From Calothrix sp. NIES-2098 (GTDB lineage Bacteria > Cyanobacteriota > Cyanobacteriia > Cyanobacteriales > Nostocaceae), in contig AP018172.1 of the NCBI GenBank assembly GCA_002368175.1, forward strand, positions 7,071,001-7,135,000: DNA of 64,000 nt. The letters run 5' to 3'. Positions within the stretch are counted from its first letter, which is position 1. Every line of letters begins with the position of its first letter. The notes beneath the pieces are model-generated. The model did no database searches and was not told where the DNA came from. It saw only the letters and a list, made by a program, of their open reading frames with translations. Below are positions 54,350-63,737 of the stretch, in pieces. Position numbers and translations under genes: made by a program.

Positions 54350-55879
54350 ATGGTCAGTCTGCTAGAAAATCCCCTGCGCGTCGGTTTGCAACAGCAAGGG
54401 ATGCCCGAACCCCAAATTATAGTTATCTTTGGCGCTTCAGGCGATCTTACCTGGCGCAAACTCGTACCAGCACTTTACAAATTGCGACGGGAACGGCGCA
54501 TTCCCCCAGAAACCACTATTGTCGGCGTGGCGCGCCGAGAGTGGAGCCACGAATACTTCCGCGAGCAAATGCAGAAAGGCATGGAAGAGGCTCACAGTGA
54601 TGTCGAGCTAGGGGAACTCTGGCAGGACTTTTCTCAAGGACTGTTCTATTGCCCTGGGGACATAGACAACCCTGAAAGCTACCAGAAACTCAAAGACTTA
54701 TTGAGCGAACTAGATCAAAAACGGGGCACAAGGGGAAACAGAATGTTTTATCTTTCTGTAGCTCCTAATTTCTTCCCCGAAGCCATTAGGCAGCTAGGGG
54801 GAGCCGGAATGCTAGATGACCCCTATAAACATCGTTTGGTCATTGAAAAGCCCTTCGGTAGAGACTTAGCTTCTGCCAAGAGCCTGAATAAAGTCGTGCA
54901 GAAATACTGCAAAGAAAACCAAGTTTATCGCATTGACCACTACTTAGGTAAAGAAACCGTTCAGAACTTATTAGTTTTTCGCTTTGCCAATGCGATTTTT
55001 GAACCTTTGTGGAATCGCCAGTTTGTTGACCACGTGCAAATTACCGTGGCAGAGACCGTAGGAGTTGAAGACCGAGCTGGGTACTACGAAAAAGCCGGGG
55101 CACTGCGGGATATGTTGCAAAATCACCTCATGCAACTTTACTGCTTGACTGCGATGGAAGCACCGAATTCAATGGATGCTGATAGTATCCGCACGGAAAA
55201 GGTAAAAGTGCTTCAGGCTACTAGACTGGCAGATGTGAATAATTTGTCACGTTCCTGTATACGCGGTCAATACAGCGCTGGTTGGATGAAAGGACAACCA
55301 GTTCCAGGGTATCGACAAGAACCAGGAGTCGATCCCAACTCGACAACACCCACCTATGTAGCGATGAAGTTCTTGGTAGATAACTGGCGCTGGCAAGGTG
55401 TGCCATTCTACTTGCGAACTGGGAAGCGGATGCCCAAAAAAGTGAGTGAGATTTCCATCCACTTCCGTGAAGTTCCGTCTCGGATGTTCCAATCTGCTGC
55501 GCAACAGCGTAATGCCAACATTTTAGCGATGCGGATTCAACCGAATGAAGGCATCTCCCTGCGTTTTGATGTGAAAATGCCTGGGGCAGAATTCCGCACC
55601 CGTTCTGTTGATATGGACTTTAGCTATGGTTCCTTTGGCATCCAAGCGACTTCTGATGCCTACGATCGCCTATTCCTTGATTGTATGATGGGCGACCAAA
55701 CATTGTTCACACGGGCAGATGAAGTAGAAGCCGCTTGGCAGGTAGTAACACCCGCCCTTTCTGTTTGGGATGCACCCACAGATCCAACTACCATTCCCCA
55801 GTACGAAGCCGGTACTTGGGAACCAGCAGAAGCCGAACTCTTGATTAATCAAGATGGTCGTCGCTGGCGCAGACTGTAG
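54350..55879 (+). CDS. zwf: Glucose-6-phosphate dehydrogenase
   Basis: First enzyme of the oxidative pentose phosphate pathway; reduces NADP+. 509 residues. The nucleotide loop is IVIFGASGDLTWRKLVPALY and the substrate/active site is YRIDHYLGKETVQNLL. In Nostoc it supplies NADPH in the dark and to nitrogenase in heterocysts. The enzyme is redox controlled, with activation by OpcA, encoded just downstream. Start ATG at 54350. Two palindromes lie in the spacer after tal. Confidence 0.97.
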   Translation: MVSLLENPLRVGLQQQGMPEPQIIVIFGASGDLTWRKLVPALYKLRRERRIPPETTIVGVARREWSHEYFREQMQKGMEEAHSDVELGELWQDFSQGLFYCPGDIDNPESYQKLKDLLSELDQKRGTRGNRMFYLSVAPNFFPEAIRQLGGAGMLDDPYKHRLVIEKPFGRDLASAKSLNKVVQKYCKENQVYRIDHYLGKETVQNLLVFRFANAIFEPLWNRQFVDHVQITVAETVGVEDRAGYYEKAGALRDMLQNHLMQLYCLTAMEAPNSMDADSIRTEKVKVLQATRLADVNNLSRSCIRGQYSAGWMKGQPVPGYRQEPGVDPNSTTPTYVAMKFLVDNWRWQGVPFYLRTGKRMPKKVSEISIHFREVPSRMFQSAAQQRNANILAMRIQPNEGISLRFDVKMPGAEFRTRSVDMDFSYGSFGIQATSDAYDRLFLDCMMGDQTLFTRADEVEAAWQVVTPALSVWDAPTDPTTIPQYEAGTWEPAEAELLINQDGRRWRRL

Positions 55880-55947
55880 AAAGGATGAAGATTAAAGGCT
55901 GAAATGTTTTACTTCATACTTCATACTTCATAATTCATACTTCTCCT

Positions 55948-57318
55948 ATGACTCAAGCTCCTACGATTTTCTCACTGCAAGCACCAAAGGATATTTCGCT
56001 CACAGAAATAGAAGCGGAACTTAATCAAATTTGGCAAAGTTATGGCATCGCTGGTGAAGATGGTGCGCTTCCTGCGGCCACTCGCGCCACAACTTTTACC
56101 TTAGTGGTTTACGAACCAGAAGAAACTCAGTATCTGTTAGCGGCTTTAGGATTTTATCACGGGCCGATTGACGGAATTTTAGGGCCGCAAACGAAAGCGG
56201 CACTACGAGAAGTGCAGAAAAAATTTGAACTGCCGGAAACTGGAACCGCAAATCCCGAAACCTTAGCTATCTTGCGAGAACAATTTGCCAAAGGTCAGCG
56301 AATTGGATCTATTGGGGAAAGTGGTGCTATTTCTTATGGTGTAGATACTGCTAGTCCCAGAATTGCTGATGAGATTGCCATCCGCAACCCGTGCCGTATT
56401 ATTGCTCTGTGTCCGATCGCGGGTGAAGATGAAGGTGTGAAAGCTCAAGTTTCTGCCTATTGCCCCATCCAAAAGCAATCTTCCAGTACGCTGATTTGCT
56501 GTGAATACATAACGCTGTCTGGAACTCCCAGCGCCTTGGAACGGGTAGGAGGAATGATTCCAGCTTTGTTGATTGGTGGTTTGCCGAAGTTTCTGTGGTG
56601 GAAAGCAACACCAGATCCCAACAACTCTTTATTCAAGCGACTGGCTGCGGTTTGCAATAATGTCATTGTAGATTCTTGCAACTTTAACGAGCCAGAACAC
56701 GATCTCCTCAGCCTCCAAGCTTTGGTAGAAAGTGGTATACCTTTAGCTGATTTGAACTGGCGACGCTTGGCAGCTTGGCAGGAATTGACAGCTCAGGCTT
56801 ACGATTCGCCTCATCGTTGCGCTGCTCTTAAAGACATCGATCGAGTTAACATTGATTACGAAAAAGGCAACCCCACACAAGCATTGCTATTTTTAGGTTG
56901 GCTAGCCAGTCGATTGCAATGGCAGCCAATTGCCTATGAAAAAGAAAGCGGAGACTATGATATAGCTAAAATTCGCTTTGTTGCCCAAGACCAACTGCAA
57001 GTGGAAGCTGAATTGGCCGGAGTTCCAGTTGCTGATGCAGGTGAAGTAGCTGGCGATTTAATTGCCCTACGTCTGAGTTCTACCAATCCCAAAGCCGACT
57101 GCGGTACAGTGATTTGTACTGAAACTGGTGGTTGTATGCGGATGGAAACACATGGTGGTGCCCAGTCCGCAGGTTTGTTTCAACAAGTCAGTTCGCTTTC
57201 GGAACAAAAGGCAGAAGCATTGCTGAGTCAGCAAGTACAGCGTTGGGGTCATGAGGCACTTTTTGAAGACAGCCTCGCAATAACAGCGCAATCATTAAAG
57301 TTAGGACAGAAGAGTTAA
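55948..57318 (+). CDS. opcA: G6PDH assembly/activator protein OpcA
   Basis: 456 residues. OpcA raises G6PDH affinity for substrate and is a thioredoxin target. It has an N-terminal peptidoglycan-binding-like fold (ALGFYHGPIDGILGPQTKAA, RAALREVQKK-type helix) at about residues 65-110, then the OpcA core with SSTLICCEYITLSGTPSALE and RVGGMIPALLIGGLPKFLWW. The Cys residues in CPIQKQ/LICCEY and CTETGGCMRMET could take part in redox control. It is the last gene of fbp-tal-zwf-opcA and a hairpin follows. I treat the PGB-like fold as a protein-interaction module. Confidence 0.95.
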   Translation: MTQAPTIFSLQAPKDISLTEIEAELNQIWQSYGIAGEDGALPAATRATTFTLVVYEPEETQYLLAALGFYHGPIDGILGPQTKAALREVQKKFELPETGTANPETLAILREQFAKGQRIGSIGESGAISYGVDTASPRIADEIAIRNPCRIIALCPIAGEDEGVKAQVSAYCPIQKQSSSTLICCEYITLSGTPSALERVGGMIPALLIGGLPKFLWWKATPDPNNSLFKRLAAVCNNVIVDSCNFNEPEHDLLSLQALVESGIPLADLNWRRLAAWQELTAQAYDSPHRCAALKDIDRVNIDYEKGNPTQALLFLGWLASRLQWQPIAYEKESGDYDIAKIRFVAQDQLQVEAELAGVPVADAGEVAGDLIALRLSSTNPKADCGTVICTETGGCMRMETHGGAQSAGLFQQVSSLSEQKAEALLSQQVQRWGHEALFEDSLAITAQSLKLGQKS

Positions 57319-57361
57319 CACATCGGAGAAACCAGAAAATTTCTCTAAAAAATACTTCTAT

Positions 57362-57408
57362 TGCCTCCAGATTTGAGGATATTTTTATTTCCTGTCTGGA
57401 GGCATTTA
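57362..57408 (+). terminator. Terminator of the opc gene cluster
   Basis: TGCCTCCAGA pairs perfectly with TCTGGAGGCA (10 bp, 23-base loop) and TTTATCTC follows. It is 44 bases past the opcA stop. Confidence 0.65.
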
Positions 57409-57465
57409 TCTCACTGTTATTTTTTATGAAAATAACTTACTGCGATCGCTCAATCTATAAATCTA

Positions 57466-58260
57466 TTATTTAGCTTGATTATTGTCCTGTTCCGTCTGTA
57501 ATTGTTCTACCTGCTCCACAGATAAACCTGTGACTCTTGCAATTAATTCGATTTCCATTCCCTCGTTGAGAAGATTCTTAGCTATTTGTTTAGCCTTTTC
57601 CTGGCTACCTTCTGCTCTACCTTTTGCTTCACCTTCAGCTATGATTTCTTGATAAATTACGGATTCTTGCATAAGCTCTCTCCGCAGAATACGTTGAATT
57701 ACTTCTTGCTTCAATACTAGCCCAGCAAGAACAGCAGTTGATGCTGCTACATTGCTTTGTACTCTAGGATCGGAAATTTTATCAATTTCTTGAGCAACTT
57801 GCCTAAGTACTTGGGTACTGTTATCAGTTTGGCTCAAGACGGCAAAAGGCAGTAATCCTGTTGATTGCAGAAATATACTGGTTGGTTGTTGCCACAGTGG
57901 AATCACCTCAAATTCATGACGAGTTTTTTCTAGAGTAAAGACATTTTGCTGTACTAAGTTTGAGCTAGTTGGTTGTAAATAAATCACAAACTGACGCATC
58001 TGTTTTTGAGGAAAGCGACGATAGACTCGTAGCCTATAGTCAATCATCCGAAATGGTATGTCAGATTTAGGTTGAGTTTGAAATTCTAAATGTAGTACTA
58101 TTTCTTCAGATTGCAACAGTATCAAAGCGTCCGCACGTATTGGTTCTAGAGAAAGCTCCGAAGGACTTAACTCGCTAAATGTCACAGCCTCTCCTAGTAG
58201 CCAACTAGCAAAGTTGGTGGAAAAATTTTCAACTAGAAATTTGCAGATATTGTCAAACAT
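57466..58260 (-). CDS. Rpn/PD-(D/E)XK transposase-like nuclease
   Basis: 264 residues. SEEIVLHLEFQTQ and ADALILLQSEEIVLHLEFQ carry the core acidic residues of the PD-(D/E)xK (Rpn/YhgA, DUF4351-like) fold, with YRLRVYRRFPQKQMRQFVIY as the next segment. The C-terminus is charged and glutamate-rich with a small domain (EGMEIELIARVTGLSVEQVE). Rpn proteins promote RecA-independent recombination. Many copies occur in cyanobacteria. It is convergent with opcA and 47 bp from the divergent cobB. Confidence 0.85.
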   Translation of the reverse strand: MFDNICKFLVENFSTNFASWLLGEAVTFSELSPSELSLEPIRADALILLQSEEIVLHLEFQTQPKSDIPFRMIDYRLRVYRRFPQKQMRQFVIYLQPTSSNLVQQNVFTLEKTRHEFEVIPLWQQPTSIFLQSTGLLPFAVLSQTDNSTQVLRQVAQEIDKISDPRVQSNVAASTAVLAGLVLKQEVIQRILRRELMQESVIYQEIIAEGEAKGRAEGSQEKAKQIAKNLLNEGMEIELIARVTGLSVEQVEQLQTEQDNNQAK

Positions 58261-58306
58261 TCAATAATTTTACCAATCCGAAGTTTCCAAACCACTATCT
58301 TTGTTT

Positions 58307-59743
58307 ATGGTTTTAGTAATTGCTGGAGAACGTAGCGGGGTGGGTAAAACAACAGTCACGCTCACCCTTTTAGCATCTTTATGTCGTCGCGGTATCGCGG
58401 TGCAATCTTTTAAAGTCGGCCCGGACTATATCGATCCGATGTTCCATCAGCACGTGACTGGTCGTGCTTGTAGGAATTTAGACCCGGTTCTGACTTCGGA
58501 AGCTTATGTTCAGAAGTGTTTCGCTCATCATAGCCAACAAAGTGAATATGCTCTGGTAGAAGGGGTAATGGGGCTATTTGATGGGATATCGTCATTGGTC
58601 ATTGGTAATCAGTCATTTGCAAAGGACAAAGGACAAATGACAAATGACAAAATACCAATAAGTGACTTTGCCAGTACAGCACACATCGCAAGGTTGCTGA
58701 ATTTACCTGTGGTGTTGGTAATTGATTGCAGTCGCTTGTCTGGTTCTGTTGCAGCGATCGCTCACGGTTATTGCACTTTTGATCCCAGAATTAAAATAGC
58801 TGGTTTAGTACTCAACCGTGTAGGAAGCGATCGCCATCTTACCTTACTCAAAAATTCCCTAGAATCATTACAATTACCGATTCTCGGCGTGCTGCGGCGT
58901 CAAGATAATATCACAATACCCGATCGCCATTTAGGTTTAGTACCTACAGCCGAACTTCCCGAACTGGATGCTGTGATTAATCGCCTAGCGGATTTAGGTG
59001 ATACTTGCTTTGATTGGGAACGCTTGTTACCTCTATTGAAGAGTGAGGATAACGGGGACAAGGGAGCGAAAAAAGAATGTTTTAGTTTATCTAGTAATTC
59101 TATAGTAAGGATTGCAGTAGCCCGCGATCGCGCTTTTAATTTCTACTATCAAGACAATTTAGATTTACTCCAAAATTTAGGTGCAGAAATAGTTTTTTGG
59201 AGTCCTCTAACTGATAGCGAATTACCAAATAATATTCAAGGAATTTATTTTGGTGGTGGTTTTCCGGAGGTTTTTGCTCAACAACTTGCAGACAATATCA
59301 GCATTCGTAATGCAGTGAAAACGGCAATATCGCAGGGAATGCCAACAATTGCTGAGTGTGGCGGATTGATGTATTTGTGCGAGCAAATTATCGATTTTGA
59401 GAGTAAATCTTGGCCGATGGTAGGAGTATTACCTACAGCTAGTGAAATGGGAGGACGCTTAACTTTGGGTTATCGTCGTGCAGTCGCTTTACAAGATAGT
59501 TTGCTAGTTCCAGCAGGTACAACTGTTTACGGTCATGAGTTTCATCGTTCGCGTTTAATATCAACAGCTAATCAGCCATTGTTTCAAACTTTCCGTTACG
59601 ATTGTGAAGACAACATGGGATATGAAGGCTGGTCTTTACCTGCAAATATTCACGCCTCTTATATTCATTTGCACTGGGGAGCAAGTTTTGAAATCCCGCA
59701 GCAGTTTATTAAGAAATGTTTGGAATTTCAACTATATTCATGA
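58307..59743 (+). CDS. cobB: Cobyrinate a,c-diamide synthase with in-frame repeat insertion
   Basis: Amidates two side chains of cobyrinate in B12 synthesis. 478 residues from the ATG at 58307. The N-terminal ATPase has the P-loop GERSGVGKTT. The C-terminal glutamine amidotransferase has GIYFGGGFPEVFAQQL and the nucleophile Cys in ECGGLMYL. Between GVMGLFDGIS and DFASTAHIARLLN there is an extra stretch of about 24 residues (including SLVIGNQSFAKDKGQMTNDK) encoded by intergenic-type repeats (see next entry). It lies before the conserved DFASTAHIAR segment, so activity may be kept. Confidence 0.93.
   Translation: MVLVIAGERSGVGKTTVTLTLLASLCRRGIAVQSFKVGPDYIDPMFHQHVTGRACRNLDPVLTSEAYVQKCFAHHSQQSEYALVEGVMGLFDGISSLVIGNQSFAKDKGQMTNDKIPISDFASTAHIARLLNLPVVLVIDCSRLSGSVAAIAHGYCTFDPRIKIAGLVLNRVGSDRHLTLLKNSLESLQLPILGVLRRQDNITIPDRHLGLVPTAELPELDAVINRLADLGDTCFDWERLLPLLKSEDNGDKGAKKECFSLSSNSIVRIAVARDRAFNFYYQDNLDLLQNLGAEIVFWSPLTDSELPNNIQGIYFGGGFPEVFAQQLADNISIRNAVKTAISQGMPTIAECGGLMYLCEQIIDFESKSWPMVGVLPTASEMGGRLTLGYRRAVALQDSLLVPAGTTVYGHEFHRSRLISTANQPLFQTFRYDCEDNMGYEGWSLPANIHASYIHLHWGASFEIPQQFIKKCLEFQLYS
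58590..58651 (+). repeat. Intergenic-type repeat inserted in frame in cobB
   Basis: A stretch of GTCATTGGTCATTGG, AGTCATTTG, then GGACAAAGGACAAATGACAA, so the two halves are roughly inverted copies that can fold back. Its length and phase keep the cobB frame open. The same repeats normally lie between genes in this window. Confidence 0.85.
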
Positions 59744-59889
59744 TGAAAAATAAAAAGCAGATGGCATAAGACTTACTATATATAGTTCCTGAATTATATC
59801 TAGCTATTGAAACGCCTATAGCAAACTTATATGATATATCCAAAAAGTAACAACCCCTAAAATCCTTACCCAAGACAAATGACTAATAA

Positions 59890-60333
59890 CTAATGACTCT
59901 GAGAACTACCCACATTAATGTTTTCATTGAGTCTGCGAATTAGACGCGACAACTCACGAATAATATTTACTGCAATTTCCGGAGTTTCTTCAATGGCATC
60001 ATAAAGTTGCTCTTGTGTTAGTTCTAAACAATCACAAGGTTCCAGAGTCGTTGCGGAAGCAGAACGGGGTTGCGTGTCAAAAACTGCCATTTCGCCAAAG
60101 TACTTTCCCTTATCTACTTCTGCCAATTTTTTGTCGCCAATGTGAACTTTGACACGACCAGAGACAACAATATAAAGCGATCGCCCTTCTTCTCCTTGCC
60201 TAAAGATGGCATGATTAGAAGGAAAGGACAGCTCGTTCATCACGGAAGCAAGCCGCACGATAAAATCATCCCGTAATTCTTTAAAAATCGGGACTCGCCG
60301 TACAAATAATAAACGGTCAACGCTGGTTAGCAT
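59890..60333 (-). CDS. Cyclic nucleotide-binding domain protein
   Basis: 147 residues, one cNMP-binding fold and nothing else. The phosphate-binding cassette is YFGEMAVFDTQPRSASATT, with GE and R at the ligand positions, and the preceding strands run AIFRQGEEGRSLYIVVSGRV. There is no DNA-binding or kinase domain, so it likely works through a partner. Cyanobacteria use both cAMP and cGMP. Repeats of the GACAAATGAC kind lie by its stop codon. Confidence 0.9.
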   Translation of the reverse strand: MLTSVDRLLFVRRVPIFKELRDDFIVRLASVMNELSFPSNHAIFRQGEEGRSLYIVVSGRVKVHIGDKKLAEVDKGKYFGEMAVFDTQPRSASATTLEPCDCLELTQEQLYDAIEETPEIAVNIIRELSRLIRRLNENINVGSSQSH

Positions 60334-60556
60334 GATTGCGAGTTAAAAATCAAACATTATTTTAGGTCATGTTGAACAGTTAGTAGGATAACACTTGTAA
60401 AATCCAGTAAGATGCCAGGAAGCGTTGTGAACATCAGGTATGTATGATGGCATGAACCAGCAGAGATGCGATCGCACTGCCTCTAAAAATGGTTAGCTAG
60501 GATTGAAGGCAAATAATTTGTAGCTGTAATTTAGCAAAAAGGTTGGCTACCAAGGA

Positions 60557-63500
60557 ATGTTCTGGAAATGGTGCTTGAGACTATTAATAGTATTCCTGGG
60601 GCTATGGCTACTCTTATATGTAGCTTCCCGTATAGCAGTAGAGATTTTCTGGTTTCAGGAAGTCGGCTATTTGCAAGTATTTTTGTTAAGGCTGGTAACT
60701 AGGGGTGGTTTATGGGTAGCTGTGGTAAGTATAAGTGCTGCCTATCTTCTGGGAAACCTGCGGTTGGCACAAAAGCTGAAGTATCCCCGATTTCTCAAAA
60801 TTGAGCAAGTTAGACGTGAGGAAGCAGTATTTAGTAGTGAGTTAAGAAACTTTCTCAGTCCTCGATATCCAATCAGCGATCGAACTCAGACACCGAATAC
60901 GCGACACTTCATACAATTAAGATTGCGCTGGTTGCTACCTCTAGCTTTGGGATTGAGCCTTTTGGTAGGGTTGATGCTAGCTCACTACGCTCTTATTATT
61001 GGGTCGTATTGGTCCGCTGACGTTAACAAGGCGAGTCTACCTGTTAACGCTGTGTTTCAAATAGAAACATTTTGGCAGTTAGGAAAATTAATAATTTCAC
61101 AAGCCTGGTACCTCGGCTTAGTTGTGGGAATAGCGATCGCTATTTTAATTTATCCGCGATTTTTGCTGACAGCGATCGCTATGTTGTTGAGTTTCATATT
61201 TGGGCTGATAGCTTACCAAAATTGGGCAAAAGTACTGCAATATTTTCATCCGACTGTCTTCAACAGCAACGATCCCCTATTTAGTCGCGATATTAGCTTT
61301 TATATATTTTCCCTACCAGTCTGGGAACTTTTAGAACTTTGGCTGATGGGATTATTTTTGTATAGTCTCCTGGCTGTCACCCTCACCTATATCCTCTCAG
61401 CAGACAGTCTCAGTCAGGGAATTTTTCCTGGGTTTTCACCACCACAACAGCGCCATTTATATGGTTTGGGTGGCGCGTTCATGTTAGTGGTTGCTTTAAG
61501 TTATTTGTTGAGTCGTTATGAATTAGTGTATTCGTCCCGTGGAGTCAGCTATGGTGCTAGTTATACCGACGTAATGGCACAGTTGCCAGCTTACAACATT
61601 TTGTGTGCGCTGGCAGTAGCGATCGCTTTCTATCTATTGTGGCGAAGCATTTTCTGGAAACCGAAATCTCCACATCAAAGATTTGTTATTTATGGATTAA
61701 GCATTTATCTACTATTAGCAATCGTAGGCGATTTTCTTCTACCCACTGCCGTGCAATATTTAGTGGTTGAACCTAACGAATTGCAACGAGAGCAACCTTA
61801 TATTCAGCGTACTATTGCTTCGACTCGCCAAGCATTCGCTCTTGAGGCAATTGATGCTAGAACCTTCAACCCTCAAGGTCAATTAACTGAAGCCGATCTC
61901 AAAGCCAATGACCTCACAATTCGTAATATTCGCCTTTGGGATCAGCGGCCATTGTTACAAACGAACCGTCAGTTGCAGCAAATTCGACCTTATTATCGGT
62001 TTCCTGATGCTGATATTGACCGCTACACCCTACAAACAGACATCAAAGCCACCCGACCAGCTGCGCCTCAACAGTTACCAAATCCTCAGCCAAAACCCGT
62101 AGTTACTACAGAACAAAGGCAAGTATTGATTGCTGCACGGGAGTTAGATTACAGTGCTGTACCGCAGCAGGCGCAGACTTGGGTGAACCGCCATCTAATT
62201 TATACTCACGGTTTTGGTTTCACCCTTAGTCCTGTAAATACAGTGGCATCAGGTGGATTACCTGAGTATTTTGTCAAAGATATTAGCGGCGATAGCAGCG
62301 CCCTCACCACCTCCAGTCAAACCATTCGCGACAGTATTCCTATTGGTCAGCCTCGGATTTATTACGGTGAAATTGCTAATAACTATGTAATGACTGGTAC
62401 AAGAGTTAGAGAACTCGACTATCCCAGTGGTAGCGACAACGTTTACAACACCTATGATGGACGAGGTGGAATTACCATTGGTGCAACCTGGCGCAAATGG
62501 CTATTTACCATATATTTGAAAGATTGGCAGATGGCGCTGACAAGGGATTTTTTACCAGATACAAAAGTTTTGTTGCGACGAAATGTAAAGCAACGGATTC
62601 GAGCGATCGCACCTTTTTTACAATATGACAGCGACCCCTATTTAGTTGTCGCTAATGCCAATCTTGACAATAACAATCAAGACTTCTCAACAACTCAAAA
62701 TTATCTTTACTGGATTGTTGATGCCTACACGACGAGTCATCACTATCCCTACTCAGACACCGACAAGGATGGCATTAACTATATTCGTAATTCCGTCAAA
62801 GTTGTAATAGATGCTTATAACGGCACTGTTAACTTTTACGTTGCCGATGCTAATGACCCGATAATTGCTACTTGGCAAAAAATCTTCCCTAAACTATTGA
62901 AACCGTTGAGTGCGATGCCTGCAACTCTTAGCAGCCATATCCGCTATCCGGTAGATTTTTTCAAGATTCAATCTGAACGGTTGATGACATACCACATGAC
63001 CGATACTCAGGTATTTTATAACCGGGAAGACCAATGGCAGATCCCTAATGAAATCTATGGTAGTGAAGCCCGTCCCGTAGAGCCGTACTATTTGATTACC
63101 AGCCTACCTACAGTCTCTTTTGAAGAATTTATCCTGCTGCTACCGTATACTCCTAAACAACGGACTAATTTAATCGCTTGGTTAGCAGCGCGATCGGATG
63201 GCAGGAACTACGGTAAGTTGTTCTTATATGTCTTTCCTAAAGAACGCTTAGTTTACGGCCCAGAGCAAATTGAAGCCAGAATTAACCAAGATCCAGTCAT
63301 TTCTCAACAAATTTCTCTATGGAATCGCCAAGGTTCGAGAGCTATTCAGGGTAATCTCTTAGTGATACCAATAGAACAATCCCTGCTTTACGTCGAGCCA
63401 ATTTATTTAGAAGCTACACAAAATAGCTTACCTACTTTAGTGCGGGTAGTCGTCGCTTATGAAAACCGAATTGTGATGGCGCAAAGCCTAGAACAGGCAT

Positions 63501-63580
63501 TACAAGCAATCTTCCAACCACAAGTAACACCCGCACCTGCCATTATCCGTCCGGTAGAAGAAGCTTCTCCACCCAGTTAG
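60557..63580 (+). CDS. UPF0182 family large membrane protein
   Basis: 1007 residues. Seven or so membrane helices fill the N-terminal 330 residues (LLIVFLGLWLLLYVASRIAV, LLPLALGLSLLVGLMLAHYA, FVIYGLSIYLLLAIVGDFLL). A long non-membrane region follows (VEPNELQREQPYIQRTIAST, NYVMTGTRVRELDYPSGSDN, GRNYGKLFLYVFPKERLVYG). It matches UPF0182/COG1615, widespread in actinobacteria and cyanobacteria. Function unknown. The C-terminal tail is proline-rich (PQVTPAPAIIRPVEEASPP). The gene is single. Confidence 0.93.
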   Translation: MFWKWCLRLLIVFLGLWLLLYVASRIAVEIFWFQEVGYLQVFLLRLVTRGGLWVAVVSISAAYLLGNLRLAQKLKYPRFLKIEQVRREEAVFSSELRNFLSPRYPISDRTQTPNTRHFIQLRLRWLLPLALGLSLLVGLMLAHYALIIGSYWSADVNKASLPVNAVFQIETFWQLGKLIISQAWYLGLVVGIAIAILIYPRFLLTAIAMLLSFIFGLIAYQNWAKVLQYFHPTVFNSNDPLFSRDISFYIFSLPVWELLELWLMGLFLYSLLAVTLTYILSADSLSQGIFPGFSPPQQRHLYGLGGAFMLVVALSYLLSRYELVYSSRGVSYGASYTDVMAQLPAYNILCALAVAIAFYLLWRSIFWKPKSPHQRFVIYGLSIYLLLAIVGDFLLPTAVQYLVVEPNELQREQPYIQRTIASTRQAFALEAIDARTFNPQGQLTEADLKANDLTIRNIRLWDQRPLLQTNRQLQQIRPYYRFPDADIDRYTLQTDIKATRPAAPQQLPNPQPKPVVTTEQRQVLIAARELDYSAVPQQAQTWVNRHLIYTHGFGFTLSPVNTVASGGLPEYFVKDISGDSSALTTSSQTIRDSIPIGQPRIYYGEIANNYVMTGTRVRELDYPSGSDNVYNTYDGRGGITIGATWRKWLFTIYLKDWQMALTRDFLPDTKVLLRRNVKQRIRAIAPFLQYDSDPYLVVANANLDNNNQDFSTTQNYLYWIVDAYTTSHHYPYSDTDKDGINYIRNSVKVVIDAYNGTVNFYVADANDPIIATWQKIFPKLLKPLSAMPATLSSHIRYPVDFFKIQSERLMTYHMTDTQVFYNREDQWQIPNEIYGSEARPVEPYYLITSLPTVSFEEFILLLPYTPKQRTNLIAWLAARSDGRNYGKLFLYVFPKERLVYGPEQIEARINQDPVISQQISLWNRQGSRAIQGNLLVIPIEQSLLYVEPIYLEATQNSLPTLVRVVVAYENRIVMAQSLEQALQAIFQPQVTPAPAIIRPVEEASPPS

Positions 63581-63737
63581 AAATCCAACAGCATATCTAT
63601 CAAGAAAGAAGGTAGTTAACAATATTGCTCGGTAATTCTAAAATTTGACATATAATCTTTAAAAATTCGGCTTTTAACCGTTTTTCTGAACCTAAGTTTC
63701 AGATTTTATACTTTACAAAATTTCAAAACTAGCAAAC

